NCBI RefSeq assembly: GCF_036711975.1
Contig: NC_091968.1
Coordinates: forward strand, 4,092,001-4,156,000
Direction of reading: 5' to 3'
DNA: 64,000 nt
Origin: Onthophagus taurus
Taxonomy: Eukaryota > Arthropoda > Insecta > Coleoptera > Scarabaeidae
Shown here: in pieces, positions 24,589 through 36,060 of the stretch
Layout of the letters: each line of letters starts with the position of its first letter
Position numbering within the stretch: the stretch's first letter is position 1
Notes under the pieces: generated by a model
The model's database searches: none
What the model saw: the letters and a program-made list of their open reading frames with translations, nothing else
What the model was told of the DNA's origin: nothing
Program-made: the position numbers and the translations under genes

Positions 24589-24870
24589 AGGCTTTGGTTT
24601 ATGTAAAGACTAATATAAGTCGTTTTGTAATTTCTGCTCACAAATATGATACTCGTGGTGGAGATAATCTCATTCTCTCTCGACATGTCACCTCTACATT
24701 TGAAAGAAGCCCCTTTTATGACTTCCCAAGAATTTATAATAGATTACCCTTGTCGATTAGATTTCAGGAGTGCCCCAAAAAATTTAAACAACTTGTAAAA
24801 CGGTACTTCTTAGAGTCTGTGTTCTATTCAAGACAGGAATTTTTAGATAAGTAGTGATTTTTATTAGTTA
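24589..24870 (+). mobile_element. LINE ORF2 C-terminus, right part of the 22640 copy
   Basis: The open frame continues the interrupted protein with 'ALVYVKTNISRF', 'HKYDTRGGDNL' and 'FPRIYNRLPLSIR', ending at 24852-24854. This is the usual tail of this LINE family; the minus-strand copy at 9897 ends with the comparable 'IRLYNHLPITFK'. No poly-A tail is obvious before the next element begins at 24883. Confidence 0.8.
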
Positions 24871-25655
24871 TAACGTATTATACAGTGTGTCCGTAAAGTA
24901 ACGGATATAGGCGATAAAATCATTACGGTCTAAAGATTTAAATTTTTTGTAAATGGCAATACCCCATTTTTATTGCGGAATATGAAAGAGGATATTGTTT
25001 TGAATCCAGTACTGTCAATATATTAGTTACATAAGAAAATTTTCGAGAAAAATTAGTTTAAAGTTTAACTATTCAAATTTGCTTAACATGATAAAAATAG
25101 CAGTAGCCATGAGTAACTATGGTAACCAATCATTTTAAACAATTTCCTAAGTGTCAAAAAGTGATTTAGTATAGCTTGTTGAAGTGTGGTGGTGCGCCTT
25201 ATTGGAATAACAGCCGTTAGAATAGGGTTGGGTTAACATTATCGGAAAATCTGGCTGTTATGAAAAGAATGATATCGTTTTGAAAAAATCTAAACATCTG
25301 TCTCCAGTTAAGGTTTCATCAAAAAGGTAATAACCCAGGACAGTATCCCGTACTATTTCGCTCCATACCATCTTTTGCGGATATTGAGTGTGACTTTCTT
25401 GCCCAATGTGAATTTTGGGTAGCCCAATATCGACAATTTTGTCTATTTACTTGTCCACTCAATGTAAATGTTCCCTCGTCGGTAACAATTATGTTTTTGC
25501 AAAGTCTTCGTTTTCGTTGTAAAAGTGTTGTTGCAAAAACTACGACTAAATGCTCTTTAATGAGGTTTACTTGATAGGAATGATATTTTGCGGGTTTTAA
25601 AATTTTGTGAACCGTTGATTTACTAATGTCCAAATTAGACCTAATACCCCTTACA

Positions 25656-27401
25656 AACAAACACTAACAAAAATATCACTACAGTCCTTTTACGGTCTAT
25701 GGGCCTTGCCCTTTTACCGTTTTTACATCATCATGCAATATAAGAACTCACTCATTTTCGCAAAAGAAATTCTAAACAACAAAATATCGGAAAACAAAAA
25801 AACGTTAAAACACACTCACAAAACCTTAAAACATCCTATCCTAACAATAATTCCAAAAAGTAGCACAAATTCAAAACGTGACTAGAAACACTCCCAAAAC
25901 TTAAACCCACAACCCTCTCTACCCATCGTTTATACGCGATCTACTCATTTCCAACGCCCCCCTATACTCCGGACACCCCGTATCAAGCACCAAATGTCCG
26001 GCGTCCCTACTCCTAACCTTGCAATTCGGGCAAGTCTTAGGTTTATCACCATTCTTACAATCCTTTCCGACGTGTCCCTCCACTCCACAACTTCTACATA
26101 CTACAGCCCTTTCACAAAACCTCGCAACGTGACCAAAAGCCAAACACTTGTTGCAACGCAACACCAACACAATGTCACTCACCTTGTACGAAAAGCTTCT
26201 CACAAAAATCCTGCCCCTTCCAATCAACCTTCTCCTTATACCCGGCGAAACCTCTAAAATAACATTTGATTTATCCTTGTTTCCCTCCCTACGAACGTCC
26301 CTCGACCTAATCTTTATCTCCTTCTTAACCTCTTCCTCCGTCATATCCAGATTTCTGACGGCCAGTTCGCGTACTAGTTCTTCTGTACTAATCTCTTTTT
26401 CTACATCGTACAAAATAACGCACGGCGCTGCTTTCCTCGGTGTTTCAGCCTTCAAACCTAACTCGTTCAATCTACCACTCTTCATAATCACTTCCACATC
26501 TTCATTCGTCTCCGTTTGTATCACCACTCCATTTTCCCTTATCTTCCTTAAATTCCTAACCTTCACAGTGTTCAAGCCCTTCAGCATATCCTCGCACACC
26601 GCTCGTTTAACCAACTCGCTGTTATCTAATTTTCCATCTTCTTTGCATTTGACTATAATCACATTCTTTCCTCTTGCTTCCGATCCCGTCATTCTTGAAG
26701 ACACCGCCCCAGCATAAGATGGTGCCATCGCACCCACCACCGGTACCCTTTGCATCGCTTTCAACTCTTCAATAACACGCTTATTCACCTCATTTTCTAT
26801 CACCAACTCATTAAACAATTCCTCTACTTTATTAAACCTCTCCAATATTGTCAGCCTCGTGTTCTTTGAAAGCCTGGACGGGTCATTAATCAGAAAGCCC
26901 TGCAAGTCCTGCTTCACGCATTCGCTCAAGTGGACTACTAACATCCTTTTCCGGCTCCACTGAGATATCTAAGTCACACTTTTTTCTCTTTCTTTCGGTC
27001 ATCGTCGGCAACGACGATGCCCTTTCTCTAGGAATTGCCCCTTGCTCTTCGTACTCGGACATCAGTGGACGAACAACCTCCTCTATACGCTCAACTAATT
27101 GCGCCACCTTCGGCGGAGACCTAGCCACATTGCCTCTTCTTCCAAACGCTAACTGTTCCTCCTCTGCCATTTTTGACGTACCTGCTTTTCCTTTCTCCGA
27201 CTCCTTTTTGTCCTTTCCACCTTCCATCTTACTTCCCTCCTTCGCTACCTCCTTTTTTCCACCTTCCTTCTTGGGATTGCTTATCTTACTCATCTTGCAC
27301 TATAATTTTTCACTTCACCCGCGGAACCCACCAACACTGATGGCACTATCGCGAGCGCCGGCGGAAAATCCGCCGACTACCCAGCCCTACGGGTTAAGTG
27401 A
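25656..27401 (-). mobile_element. ORF1-only LINE (half-LINE) with 13-bp TSD
   Basis: The direct repeat AATACCCCTTACA flanks the element exactly (25643-25655 and 27402-27414), joining the split mariner transposase cleanly. Reading on the minus strand: a GC-rich 5' leader of about 108 bp, a gag-like ORF1, then about 260 bp of 3' UTR and the target duplication. No endonuclease or RT sequence exists. The 3' UTR holds a clear hairpin at 25692-25720 (GGGC / GCCC inside ACGGT / ACCGT). There is no poly-A tail. Base composition is richer in GC than the surroundings. Confidence 0.88.
25919..27293 (-). pseudogene. LINE ORF1 (gag-like, zinc knuckles), one frameshift
   Basis: The start ATG is at 27291-27293. 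The first frame (to 26886) is Lys/Glu-rich and probably disordered. The second open frame (26944-25919) carries the conserved part: a coiled, charged region, a ferredoxin-like RNA-binding segment ('APCVILYDVEKEISTEELV') and three C-terminal zinc knuckles. Two are CX2CX4HX4C (CNKC..H..C and CRSC..H..C); the third is CPNC with a later H and C. The frames overlap at 26886-26944, so one frameshift breaks an ORF of roughly 450 codons. This layout fits ORF1 of R1- or Jockey-type LINEs, where it binds the element's RNA. It could have been supplied with RT in trans. Confidence 0.8.
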
Positions 27402-27769
27402 AATACCCCTTACAGTAAGAAGTAACATGAAGTAAGATGAGGGTTTTCTTTCCCAGCTAAAACCACGTTTTGTTTAACCTCCCCTGAAACATTTGGTAGG
27501 CCAGACTTCGAGAAATGTTTCAAGGGATGCCCATGGTTTTTAATTTACTCACAGGTAGGCTCACCATACTTTGGCTAATGAGTTGACGATCAGGATATGT
27601 CGTATTAAAGAGCTCAACTACTTACTACGCCATTTTTTGATACTTAGGAAATTGTTTAAAGTGATTGGTTAAAAAATTTAAATCTTCAGACCCGTTTTAG
27701 GAATTTTTCCGTAACCCGTTTGCAACGATTTCATCGCCTATATCCGTTATTTTACGGACACACTGTATA

Positions 27770-29192
27770 ATTTACTATTGTATTTTGTTTTATTGTTCTG
27801 TGCATGTTGACTTATCACATCTACTTATGTAGCCCACGTGATTGAATAAATCTAAATGATGGAAAAAAGATGGAAGAAAATCTTCTTGCCCCATTTTCTT
27901 GAAATTAGATTTTTAGCTAAATATTGATCTACGTGATCAACACCTCCTATTGTGTCATTGTAATCTTCCTCTCATCGTTTGCGTCTTCAGACGGTTAAAC
28001 TCGATTAGAGATTCAAACAAATTAAAAATGTTTCATAGAATGGAGTTTTGAAATATTTAAATAATTTTAAATGAATCCAAAAAAAAATTCGCGATTCTGG
28101 TTATTCCACATTTGATAAAATTCCCCGAAACCAAAGTGTTAAAAACATTCAAAAAATTTAGTTTAAAATCGCAATTAAAATTGCGTTAATTTAATAGATA
28201 ACTAAATTAAACAGAACATTATCAACCATCAAAGTCCGGGTACATCTCATTTTTTATTAATTTACGCCAATACGGTAATTAAGCGATCCATAAAATTAAA
28301 CCTCCCACGGTAATTTATAAAAAGCCTCGTTTTATGAAACCGCAAGAGACTTTAGAAAGCCGCTTTTCTCTATGTTCTCGTTGAACCCAACGAAAAAAAA
28401 AAAATTGTATCATTTTGCCACTTTCACCATCGACAGATTTTTTTTTGCCTTTAGATATAAGCTTGAACGCGAATCGCGCAATCGAAAGATTTTTTTTTAA
28501 AGGTCAAAATCAACTGTGAAATGTCACAAAACGATTGTGTATCGTTGAAGAGTTTGACCCGGTTTTTGAAGCAAAAGTACCAGATAAAAATCTCTAATCT
28601 TTGAATCGCGCCGAGTTGAAAGATGCTCCTTTCACGACGTTGAGTTTTATTTATGGGTTCTGATTACGACGAGATTCGAATTTTATTAAAACCAACGCCG
28701 GCGCATATTCAGGACGTGTGATTCACTACGAACTCAACCAATCAGAAATGAACAAGTGTGTGTTTCAGCGTGTCTCTCCCACCCAAAAGTTGTAAAGTTA
28801 CAGTTTTTTTTATTTGATATTAAAATAATTTTTGAATTATTACGAGTACACTGTTTATTTGGCGAATTTTCGACACAATACATTGTAAAAAAATAAATCT
28901 ATTTTTGAGTTTAATTAATTTAAACTTTTATTATTCTTTTGATATCTCCTTTTTGTCAGATTGATTTATTAAAGAAATAAATATTTAAGAATAAATAAAC
29001 TGATCTACCTCAACTTATTTGATTTATTACCCAAACTCAATTTATTTTGAAATCTTTTGATTTCTGCAATGTGCTTATTTTCTGCATGACATCATGATTA
29101 CTCATTCAGTTTCCTTGATACACCAAAAAAATACACAAAGAAATTCTTTTTCTTTGACTTTTCTATAATTTATGCAATTTTCTTGTTTATAG
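27770..29192. other. Upstream region of CrebA, no exon identified
   Basis: 1.4 kb of AT-rich sequence with a relatively GC-rich patch at about 28540-28790. The missing 5' coding exon of CrebA may lie here or much further left, but I could not find a segment resembling the family's conserved N-terminus. A 22-codon open frame at 28652 with a possible donor in phase is too weak to call. Confidence 0.4.
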
Positions 29193-32100
29193 ACAATGCA
29201 AGAAGTGTTAAGAGTGAACTCATCGGCTGATCTCCAAGTTGAATGGAATTTCCTCGACAAAGAAATTTCACCGGTTTTGCACGATAGATTAATGACAGAC
29301 GCTGCTTTAGGAACGAGACCCATTAAAACGGAACATTCTTATAGTTTGGCTTCTGATGGGGATTCATTACCGGATTCGCCGATATCCAGCAAACGAATTG
29401 AAGGTAAAATTTAATTTTAAAATCGCGCCATCAAACTAGCGCCATCTTTTGGTGAATTCAAATTAATTCCAAATCCTTTACAAAAAATTACTTTATATAC
29501 AAAAATTATTTAATTTTTATTAATTATTTAATTAATTAATTGAATAATTAATTTTTGTGTAATAATTTGTTTAAAAATTAAATTTGTTACGCCATCTATG
29601 AATAACCTTCTAAAATTATCGTCCTGTCAAAATTTGACAACCTAACATATGTTAACCTTAAAAAGCAAAATAATTAAAAATAATAACTTTTTAGATATGG
29701 AAGAAGATTTTTTTCCTATGATTCCAACGCATCGCTTGAACTCAGAAATGGTAATAAAAGATGAACCTTTAAGTGAAACGGATAGCGTACACTCATCTTG
29801 TCCATCATCTCCACAACAAAACGATGATTTTGCGGACTCTTTCTTAGCAGATCCACCAGTAAGATTTATCAATACATTTAATTAAGAGGATGAATAAATA
29901 AATTATTTTTTAGAAACGTACCTGCGGAATAATCCGAAACTCCAACTTAATGTTAACTTCTAATAACGTCTTCGCCCCAAAGTTTTCACTTTCAAAGATT
30001 AACGTGAAAATTGAACCAGGAACGAGATTTCACCTGCCTCCAACTCCTCCGTCGTGTAGTAGCAGTGAAGATAGCGAAGATAATTCGCATTCACCATGTG
30101 TTCGAAAGACGAACGCGCGTGTTATGGTTACACATACTACGAGACAACCAATTAATACCCCATTAATAAGTACTCAACCTGTAAGTAAATAAAAAATTAA
30201 AATTATTTAGAATTTTTAATTGTTTCTGGTTATTTTGATAACAGAAAGGTTCAACTGGAACTTTGATATTAACAGAGGAAGAAAAACGAACTTTAATAGC
30301 TGAGGGATATCCAGTTCCAACTCGTTTACCGCTTACGAAAGCTGAAGAAAAATCGTTAAAGAAAATAAGGAGGAAAATTAAAAATAAGGTAATAATAATT
30401 AAGGAAAAATTTAAGAATCATTATGTGGCTTAAAAATCGATGATTTTTTTTAATCAATGTGAAATGACCCAAAAAACACGTTAAAAATAAAAAGAAAGCG
30501 GAAAAGTGTAGAACATACCGAAAAAATGATATTAAAGTTTCGATGTGACGTCACAAGCAATATTAACCATGCAGTTTCCTATTAAACCGGTTAACACCTA
30601 ACCTACAAATCGTTTATTTTTTAATAAAAGTAAAAATTAAATCTCTTGTTTGCGTTTATTCAGATTTGCATCGATAATAGTTACAGAAAACTTAAAATAA
30701 ACAACAAAAAAAGGTTAAATTTAAATAACTTACAGTCAGTGTTTCTGATGCTCACAAGCGATGAAAATTTTAAATTTGAACATATTGAAATCAAAAGTTA
30801 ATTGTGAAAAATTTTGAAGGTCAAAAAGGTTACAGAGGTTGAATATAAAATTTTGTAAAGTTAAATCTAAAAAATAAAACTAATTAAATTTAAATATTTA
30901 AAAAAATGTACAAAACCTTACGAAAACAGTGAAAACGAAAGAAGAAGAGAGCTGCGAGATTTTCAACCAAATAAATGACCGAAAACGATAAATGAAAGTC
31001 TGAAAAAACTTTGTTAGAAGTCTCGCAGCGATGCGCCGGAGTAACGAGAAGAAAAGAGACTGAACCGATCGTACAAAGGAAAAACAACAAGTTGGAGACA
31101 CGTGTTCGCGAGGGAGGGAAAAATTTTAACATTTAAGTTTACAGTCTTTCAAAAAAAAGACTGAAAATTGTAAGAAGATCCATTTTCTAACTTTTATTAC
31201 ATTTATGTAAAAGTTTTATATCTTTATAATTAATATTAAGCACAGTTTCAATGTAGTGTTTATAAACATTGGAATTCCCCTTATTCTTATGTTCGCGAAC
31301 ACAGTGCAAATCTGAATAAACGCAAGTAATAGGTTTATTTTTGACTTTTATTAACATACACCTTGCAACATGGATAACTACAATATTGTTTATTTTATAG
31401 CCACACACAAAATCAATCTGATAAACTTAAAAGTAAAGTTATTTTTTTGTAATTCGCGACGGTAACGAAAGCTCTAACAGTACTCAAACGGGTGCTGTAA
31501 TGAGATTTTAGTAACATTTTATGGAACCAGTTCAAGTTGGTAACATTGGGTGATTAATTTTTCTAGTTGTCAATGTGACAATTTTTGTCTATGGATGTTT
31601 AAACACGTTCTTAGCATCGAATACAAGGTCCACAATGATGAGGACATTGAACACTGAGCAATTTCTCTTATTTTGGGAGGTGTACATGAAACATTTTTTT
31701 CAGGTGAATACATTTTGTGTTTTGACAGTTTCTAATTGTCAAGAAATTGTGTCACCAACTGCTACATACCTATTTCCCTACATTGTCAAAATTTATTTTA
31801 ATTTTGTTAAAAAAAAAAGGATAAAAAACACGTTTCATAAGACTTAAAGCAGTTATTCATTAAAAAACTCGTGGCGTCGCCACTCGTTTTTCAACTTGAA
31901 TTCGTGCATTTCAAGCGTGTCTTACGAAACTTGTTTTTTAACATACTATTACTAAACTGGGTGAGATTACAACGTATATTTATAAGTGAAACACCCTTGT
32001 TTTTCTTAGGCTTTCGATGCATAACGACTGACTATCTGTCGTTAGATAGACTGTGTGTCAATAGACTCTGTGTTAATACTAGAACTAACACTAGATCGAA

Positions 32101-34950
32101 AACTAGAAACATTCAGATTGAAACAATGATTGTTGTTCTAGGTCTTGTGTTAGTTCTAGTGATAGCGTTAGTGTAAAAGTAGAACTAACACTAGGCCTAG
32201 AACTAGAAAGTATCGGGTTTAGCCGTGCGTCGGAAGATTAAAAAACAGGGATAGTTTTTACTGTATTCACCGCAACCTTGAAGAAATAATTATTGAAGTT
32301 CTGAGCATCCGGGCTGGAAAGGTTATTAATATTGTATTACTGATTCCCTTTTAGTTCTTTATTTATTATCTACCATATAGCCTTTTTTTATTGCTGGTAT
32401 TGTTAATGCTAGATAGATGATAGTTCTAGTTTGCCATTGTTTGATCTCTAGTATGCTCACCTTTCAAAAGGTAGTTATGGGCGACTCTGGGCGTATGCAA
32501 TCTTGATCGACTGTCTTGCGAAGTTACTTAGGGGACAATTTTTGGACCTCTCCCCTCCGCTTGCTTGTGATACATGACAATAATCAAGTCAGGAGTCAAT
32601 TTATATCAGTCGAATACTTTGATTATGACTTTTAGACAGCGAGCTACTGTTGTCCCACCTAACCAAACATTTTCAGCTTTATGATGTACTTGCTTCTACG
32701 CCTCAATAGAAGAAGACCTCTCTCCAATTGCTTAATGTGATGTCTGCGGGGCATCGTAGCTGAACGTATGGGTTGGGGTGGGTTGCGAGAACTAGAAATA
32801 TTCGTCTAAAGACGCATGGTTAAACCTGAATGTTTCTAGTTTTAGATCTAATGTTAGTTGTAGTGAGTGTTAGGTAGCAGTAGTTAGCATAAGATATCAC
32901 TATGTTGCATATTTTTATTGAACTAAAACTAGAACTAACACAAGACCTAGAACTAGAAACATTTGGGTTTAGCCGAATGTGTCTGAAGACCTCTTGAGAA
33001 ATTCGCACTGGTTTAAATGTTGATCAACCTAACTCAAAGTGGAATTTCTACATAAAATTCTGAAATAAATCAGTAAATTAGGTGTATCCGAATGTGCCCT
33101 ACCCCCCTCTAAAACGATATGTCGCATCTGGGTGACAAAGAATCGAGTGTTGTAGCAGCAATTTTTAAATCTGTAATGGAAGTCTTCAGCCAGTAGTATT
33201 GTAATCTCCAAGCACTTAGTAATGTTTTGGCAGCAGTATATAGTCTTCTGAAAGCATTAAATAGTCTTTGCCAACAATATTTAGCTTTCTCCAAGCAATT
33301 AGTAGTCTTTCCAACAATATTTAGCATTCTGAAAGTAGTTGATAGTCTGTTGGAAACAGTATCTTGTCTCTCCAAGCAGATAATAGTTTCTCCTAGCAGT
33401 ATTTAGTCTTCTCGAAACAGGTCGTAATCTGTTCTAGTAGTATATAGCGCTCTGATAGCAGTAAGTAGTCTTATGGAAGTAGTATCTCATCTTTCCAATC
33501 AGTTTGTAGTTGTTTGTTAGCGCTATCTAGTCTTCTCCAAGCAGATTGTAATCTTTTCCACCAGTATCTAGCATTTTGGAAGCAATAGGTACCTTTCTTT
33601 GATAGCATAACTCTTCTTTCTATATAGTTATTAGTCTTTTCCAGTAATATTTAGCATTCTGGCAGCATTAGGTAGCTTTTTGAAAAGCATATCTCTTTTC
33701 CAAACAATCATTAAAGTTTTCGAAAGCAATAAGTAGTCTTGGAAGCAGTATTCCGCCTGTCCAAGTAGGTCAAAACCTTTAACAGCAGTGTTTAGCGTTC
33801 TGAAAGCAATAGGTAATATTTTGACAACAGTATTTAGTCTTTTCCAAGTAAGTTGTGGTCTTTTTCTGCAGTATTTCTTCTTTTCAAGCAGTTTTTAGCC
33901 TTTTACTAGCAGTATTTAATCTTCTGGTAGCAATAATTTCTCTTTTGCCAACAGTATCTAGCATTCAGGAACCAATAAGTTAAAGATTTTAGGTTATCTT
34001 TAGTTTATAGATGGTAAACAACGACATTTTAGTCGTTGTGCGTCAAAAACCTAAGAAACAACCGTATTTTACCCGAAAATATGCGCTTTAACCAAATGTG
34101 CTGCGAAAATATATGGTTAGCACACAAAATATAGGTTTTTCGGTAAGTAACTCAAAGTGGAATTTTTACCAAAAATTCTGAAATAAATCGGTAAATTAGG
34201 TGAATCCGAATGTAACGTTTAAAGAGAGCCTGTAACCTTTTCCAGTAGTATTTAGCATTCTGGCAGCATTAGGTAGCTTTTGGGAAGCAAAGCTGTTCTT
34301 TCCAAGCAGTTATTAGTCTTTTCCAGCAGCATCTAACATTCTGCAAGCGGTTGGTAGCTTTTTGGAAAGCATATCTCTTTTCCAAACAATTATTAAAGTC
34401 TTTGAAAGCAATAACTAGTCTTGGAAGCAGTATTCTTTCTGCAGTATTTAACATTTTAGAAGCAGTAAGTAACTTTTTGAAATAGTATTTCCTCTTTCTA
34501 AGCAGTTTTTAGTCTTTTACTAGCAGTATTTAATCTTCTGATACTAATAATTAGTTTTTTGCCAACAGTATCTAGCATTCAGGTATAGATTTTACATTAT
34601 CTTTAGTTCATAGATGGTTAACAACGACATTATAGTCGATTAAAAAAAAATTACGATTTTTAAACGACATGATGATTGAATTATACCATAATTAATTTGA
34701 TTATTAAATAATGAGATTAATTTTTATTTAAATTTTGTAGATATCGGCTCAAGAAAGTAGAAGAAAGAAAAAAGAATACATGGATCAATTAGAAAGAAAA
34801 GTGGATATCTTGGTATCGGAAAATTCCGAGTACAAAAAGAAAATTGAAACGCTTGAAGATAGCAACAGTAGTCTGATGAATCAATTAGCGAAATTACAAG
34901 CGTTAGTAACGAAAACTCATCCTCAATTGATGGGAAGGTTCGCAAAGTGA
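29193..34950 (+). CDS. CrebA: CrebA: CREB3-family bZIP transcription factor (5' exon missing)
   Basis: Exons seen: 29193-29403, 29695-29858, 29914-30180, 30245-30388 and 34741-34950, all with GT/AG borders and matching phases, giving 331 residues from the first exon shown. Family landmarks in order: '[10 protein letters not shown]' and 'DSLPDSP' in the activation region, the 'LPPTPPS' block, '[11 protein letters not shown]', the CREB3-specific '[16 protein letters not shown]' box, then the bZIP with basic motif [13 protein letters not shown] and a leucine zipper, ending at TGA 34948. There is no transmembrane segment after the zipper, as in fly CrebA. The fly protein is a nuclear activator of secretory-pathway genes. 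The first exon shown starts in phase 0 at an acceptor, so an upstream coding exon is expected; the ATG at 29196 is probably not the true start. Confidence 0.93.
30546..30553. promoter_or_regulatory. Consensus CRE palindrome in the CrebA intron
   Basis: A perfect TGACGTCA lies in the last intron of CrebA, about 160 bp after the donor. CREB/ATF and CREB3-class bZIP proteins bind CRE-like palindromes, so self-regulation is possible. One 8-bp match in AT-rich DNA is weak evidence. Confidence 0.25.
32060..32240. repeat. Palindromic CTAGTTCTAG outpost in the CrebA intron
   Basis: Contains the CTAGAACTAACACTAG and CTAGTTCTAG modules and a partial GGTTTAGCCG hairpin half. Same family as the arrays at 4260 and 16029, here a single degraded unit. 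Confidence 0.75.
32790..33000. repeat. Second palindromic outpost in the CrebA intron
   Basis: Holds CTAGTTTTAGATCTAATG, the inverted ATATCACTATGTTGCAT module seen repeatedly in array B, and ACCTAGAACTAGAAAC blocks with a GGTTTAGCCGAA half-hairpin. Confidence 0.7.
33020..34645. repeat. Degenerate 21-bp minisatellite, two blocks
   Basis: The basic unit is close to AGCAGTATTTAGTCTTCTCCA with heavy divergence. It occupies about 33175-33990 and 34225-34590. Each block is preceded by the same AACTCAAAGTGGAATTT segment (33030s and 34145) and followed by the same ATAGATGGT.AACAACGACATT segment (34008 and 34608), so one block duplicated the other with its flanks. Minus-strand open frames of 60-90 codons (33109-33375, 34269-34454) show a seven-residue period because 21 is a multiple of 3. 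I treat these as by-products. Confidence 0.75.
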
Positions 34951-36050
34951 GACCAGTGTTCACCCGAAATCAAAGTACAAAAAACATACGAGAAAAGAAA
35001 TTTATATAAAATCGCATTATTTACAGAGGTAAACAAAAGAAAAAAACGTTGTGTCTTCCAAATAATTTTATAAGCGTAAAAGTACTTAACTCGGCGTTAA
35101 AAGTGCCTTTATAAAATGCGCGCAAAACGAAATCAAATGGAAAATTTAAAAAAAATAGATTTAAAAAGGATATATTTTTAAATGAGAATTTTTTACCATA
35201 TAGTAAATTAAAATAAGGTTAAAAGTTTTTAAATAGGTGCTTTATTAAAGCGGTTTGAAAAGAAATATGAAAATACTCTTCATATTTGTTGGTTTTATTT
35301 ACAATTCAACGTTTCAGTTGAAAGATCCTAGGACAAAACAGTCTGTATTTTTCTTAATTTATTAATGAATAAATAATTCTGCTGCAATTCGAATTTTTAA
35401 GAGAGATTTGTTGTTTTGATTGGAGAAAATGGTGCAATGGAGTTAAGTCTAGTTATTGAAATGAGCAGAACATTCCTTTAAAATGTTTTTTTTTATATAT
35501 AATATTATTATTAAATAGCAAGGAGTTATTTTAGTTTCAAAGAAATGTTATTATATTTACAATTTACATAGATAAAGAAATGGTATATATTTTTAAATAA
35601 TATAATTATAATATTTATGTAGTTAATATTAAAAGCTTAGTCGTTTTCTGTTAAATTTAAAATATATTTAGTGATAGAACGATTAATATTGTTTTCTATT
35701 TTGTAAAACCTAGCAAAACATTTAATTAATATATTGTTATATTTTTATTTAGGGAATTTAATTAAACGAGACTTAAACCCGTTTATATAAGCGATGTTCG
35801 CATTTATTATTAACTAATATATAGTAAAAAACGAACTACCTGCTAAAAATAAGTCCTTTTCGTAAAGTGGTAATAATTTGTTGCCCCCTTTATTTCGCGT
35901 TGGGAATTTATACATTCTTTTCACACAGTATTTTTGTACAGTTATCTCTCATTATTTGTTTTTAAAGCGTCTTGCACTGTGGGTGTTCACCTTATTATTA
36001 TTATTTTTTGAAAATAAAATGAATCGTTAATACATTAAATTCGCTTTATT
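34951..36050 (+). other. CrebA: CrebA 3' UTR and poly-A signal
   Basis: About 1.1 kb of AT-rich sequence follows the CrebA stop with no other gene. AATAAA signals occur, the last clear one at 36013-36018 just before a tandem duplication block begins. The exact 3' end is inferred only. Confidence 0.4.
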
Positions 36051-36060
36051 TACTTTAATA

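Larger units (their letters stand above)
24883..27765 (-). mobile_element. Mariner-type element carrying a nested LINE
   Basis: Ends are CAGTGTGTCCGTAAAGTAAC and its complement, flanked by TA; homology continues into a GGATATAGGCGAT tract on both sides. The minus strand encodes a decayed transposase. The N-terminal part lies to the right of the nested LINE, and 25319-25655 encodes 'ISKSTVHKILK', 'VTDEGTFTLSGQVN' and 'NCRYWATQN'. The insertion 25656-27401 splits it. A truncated relative lies at 43260-43714. Confidence 0.88.

Noticed and set aside
26148..26717. 189-codon plus-strand frame
   Set aside because: Antisense shadow of the LINE ORF1, which has recognisable zinc knuckles on the other strand.
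28652..28720. 22-codon frame with a donor-like GTGTGA in the phase needed for CrebA exon 29193
   Set aside because: It shows no similarity to the conserved CrebA N-terminus and the donor is poor.
33109..33375. Minus-strand frame with a seven-residue repeat, like a coiled protein
   Set aside because: Explained by the 21-bp minisatellite; units are very divergent and there is no start, stop or splice support.
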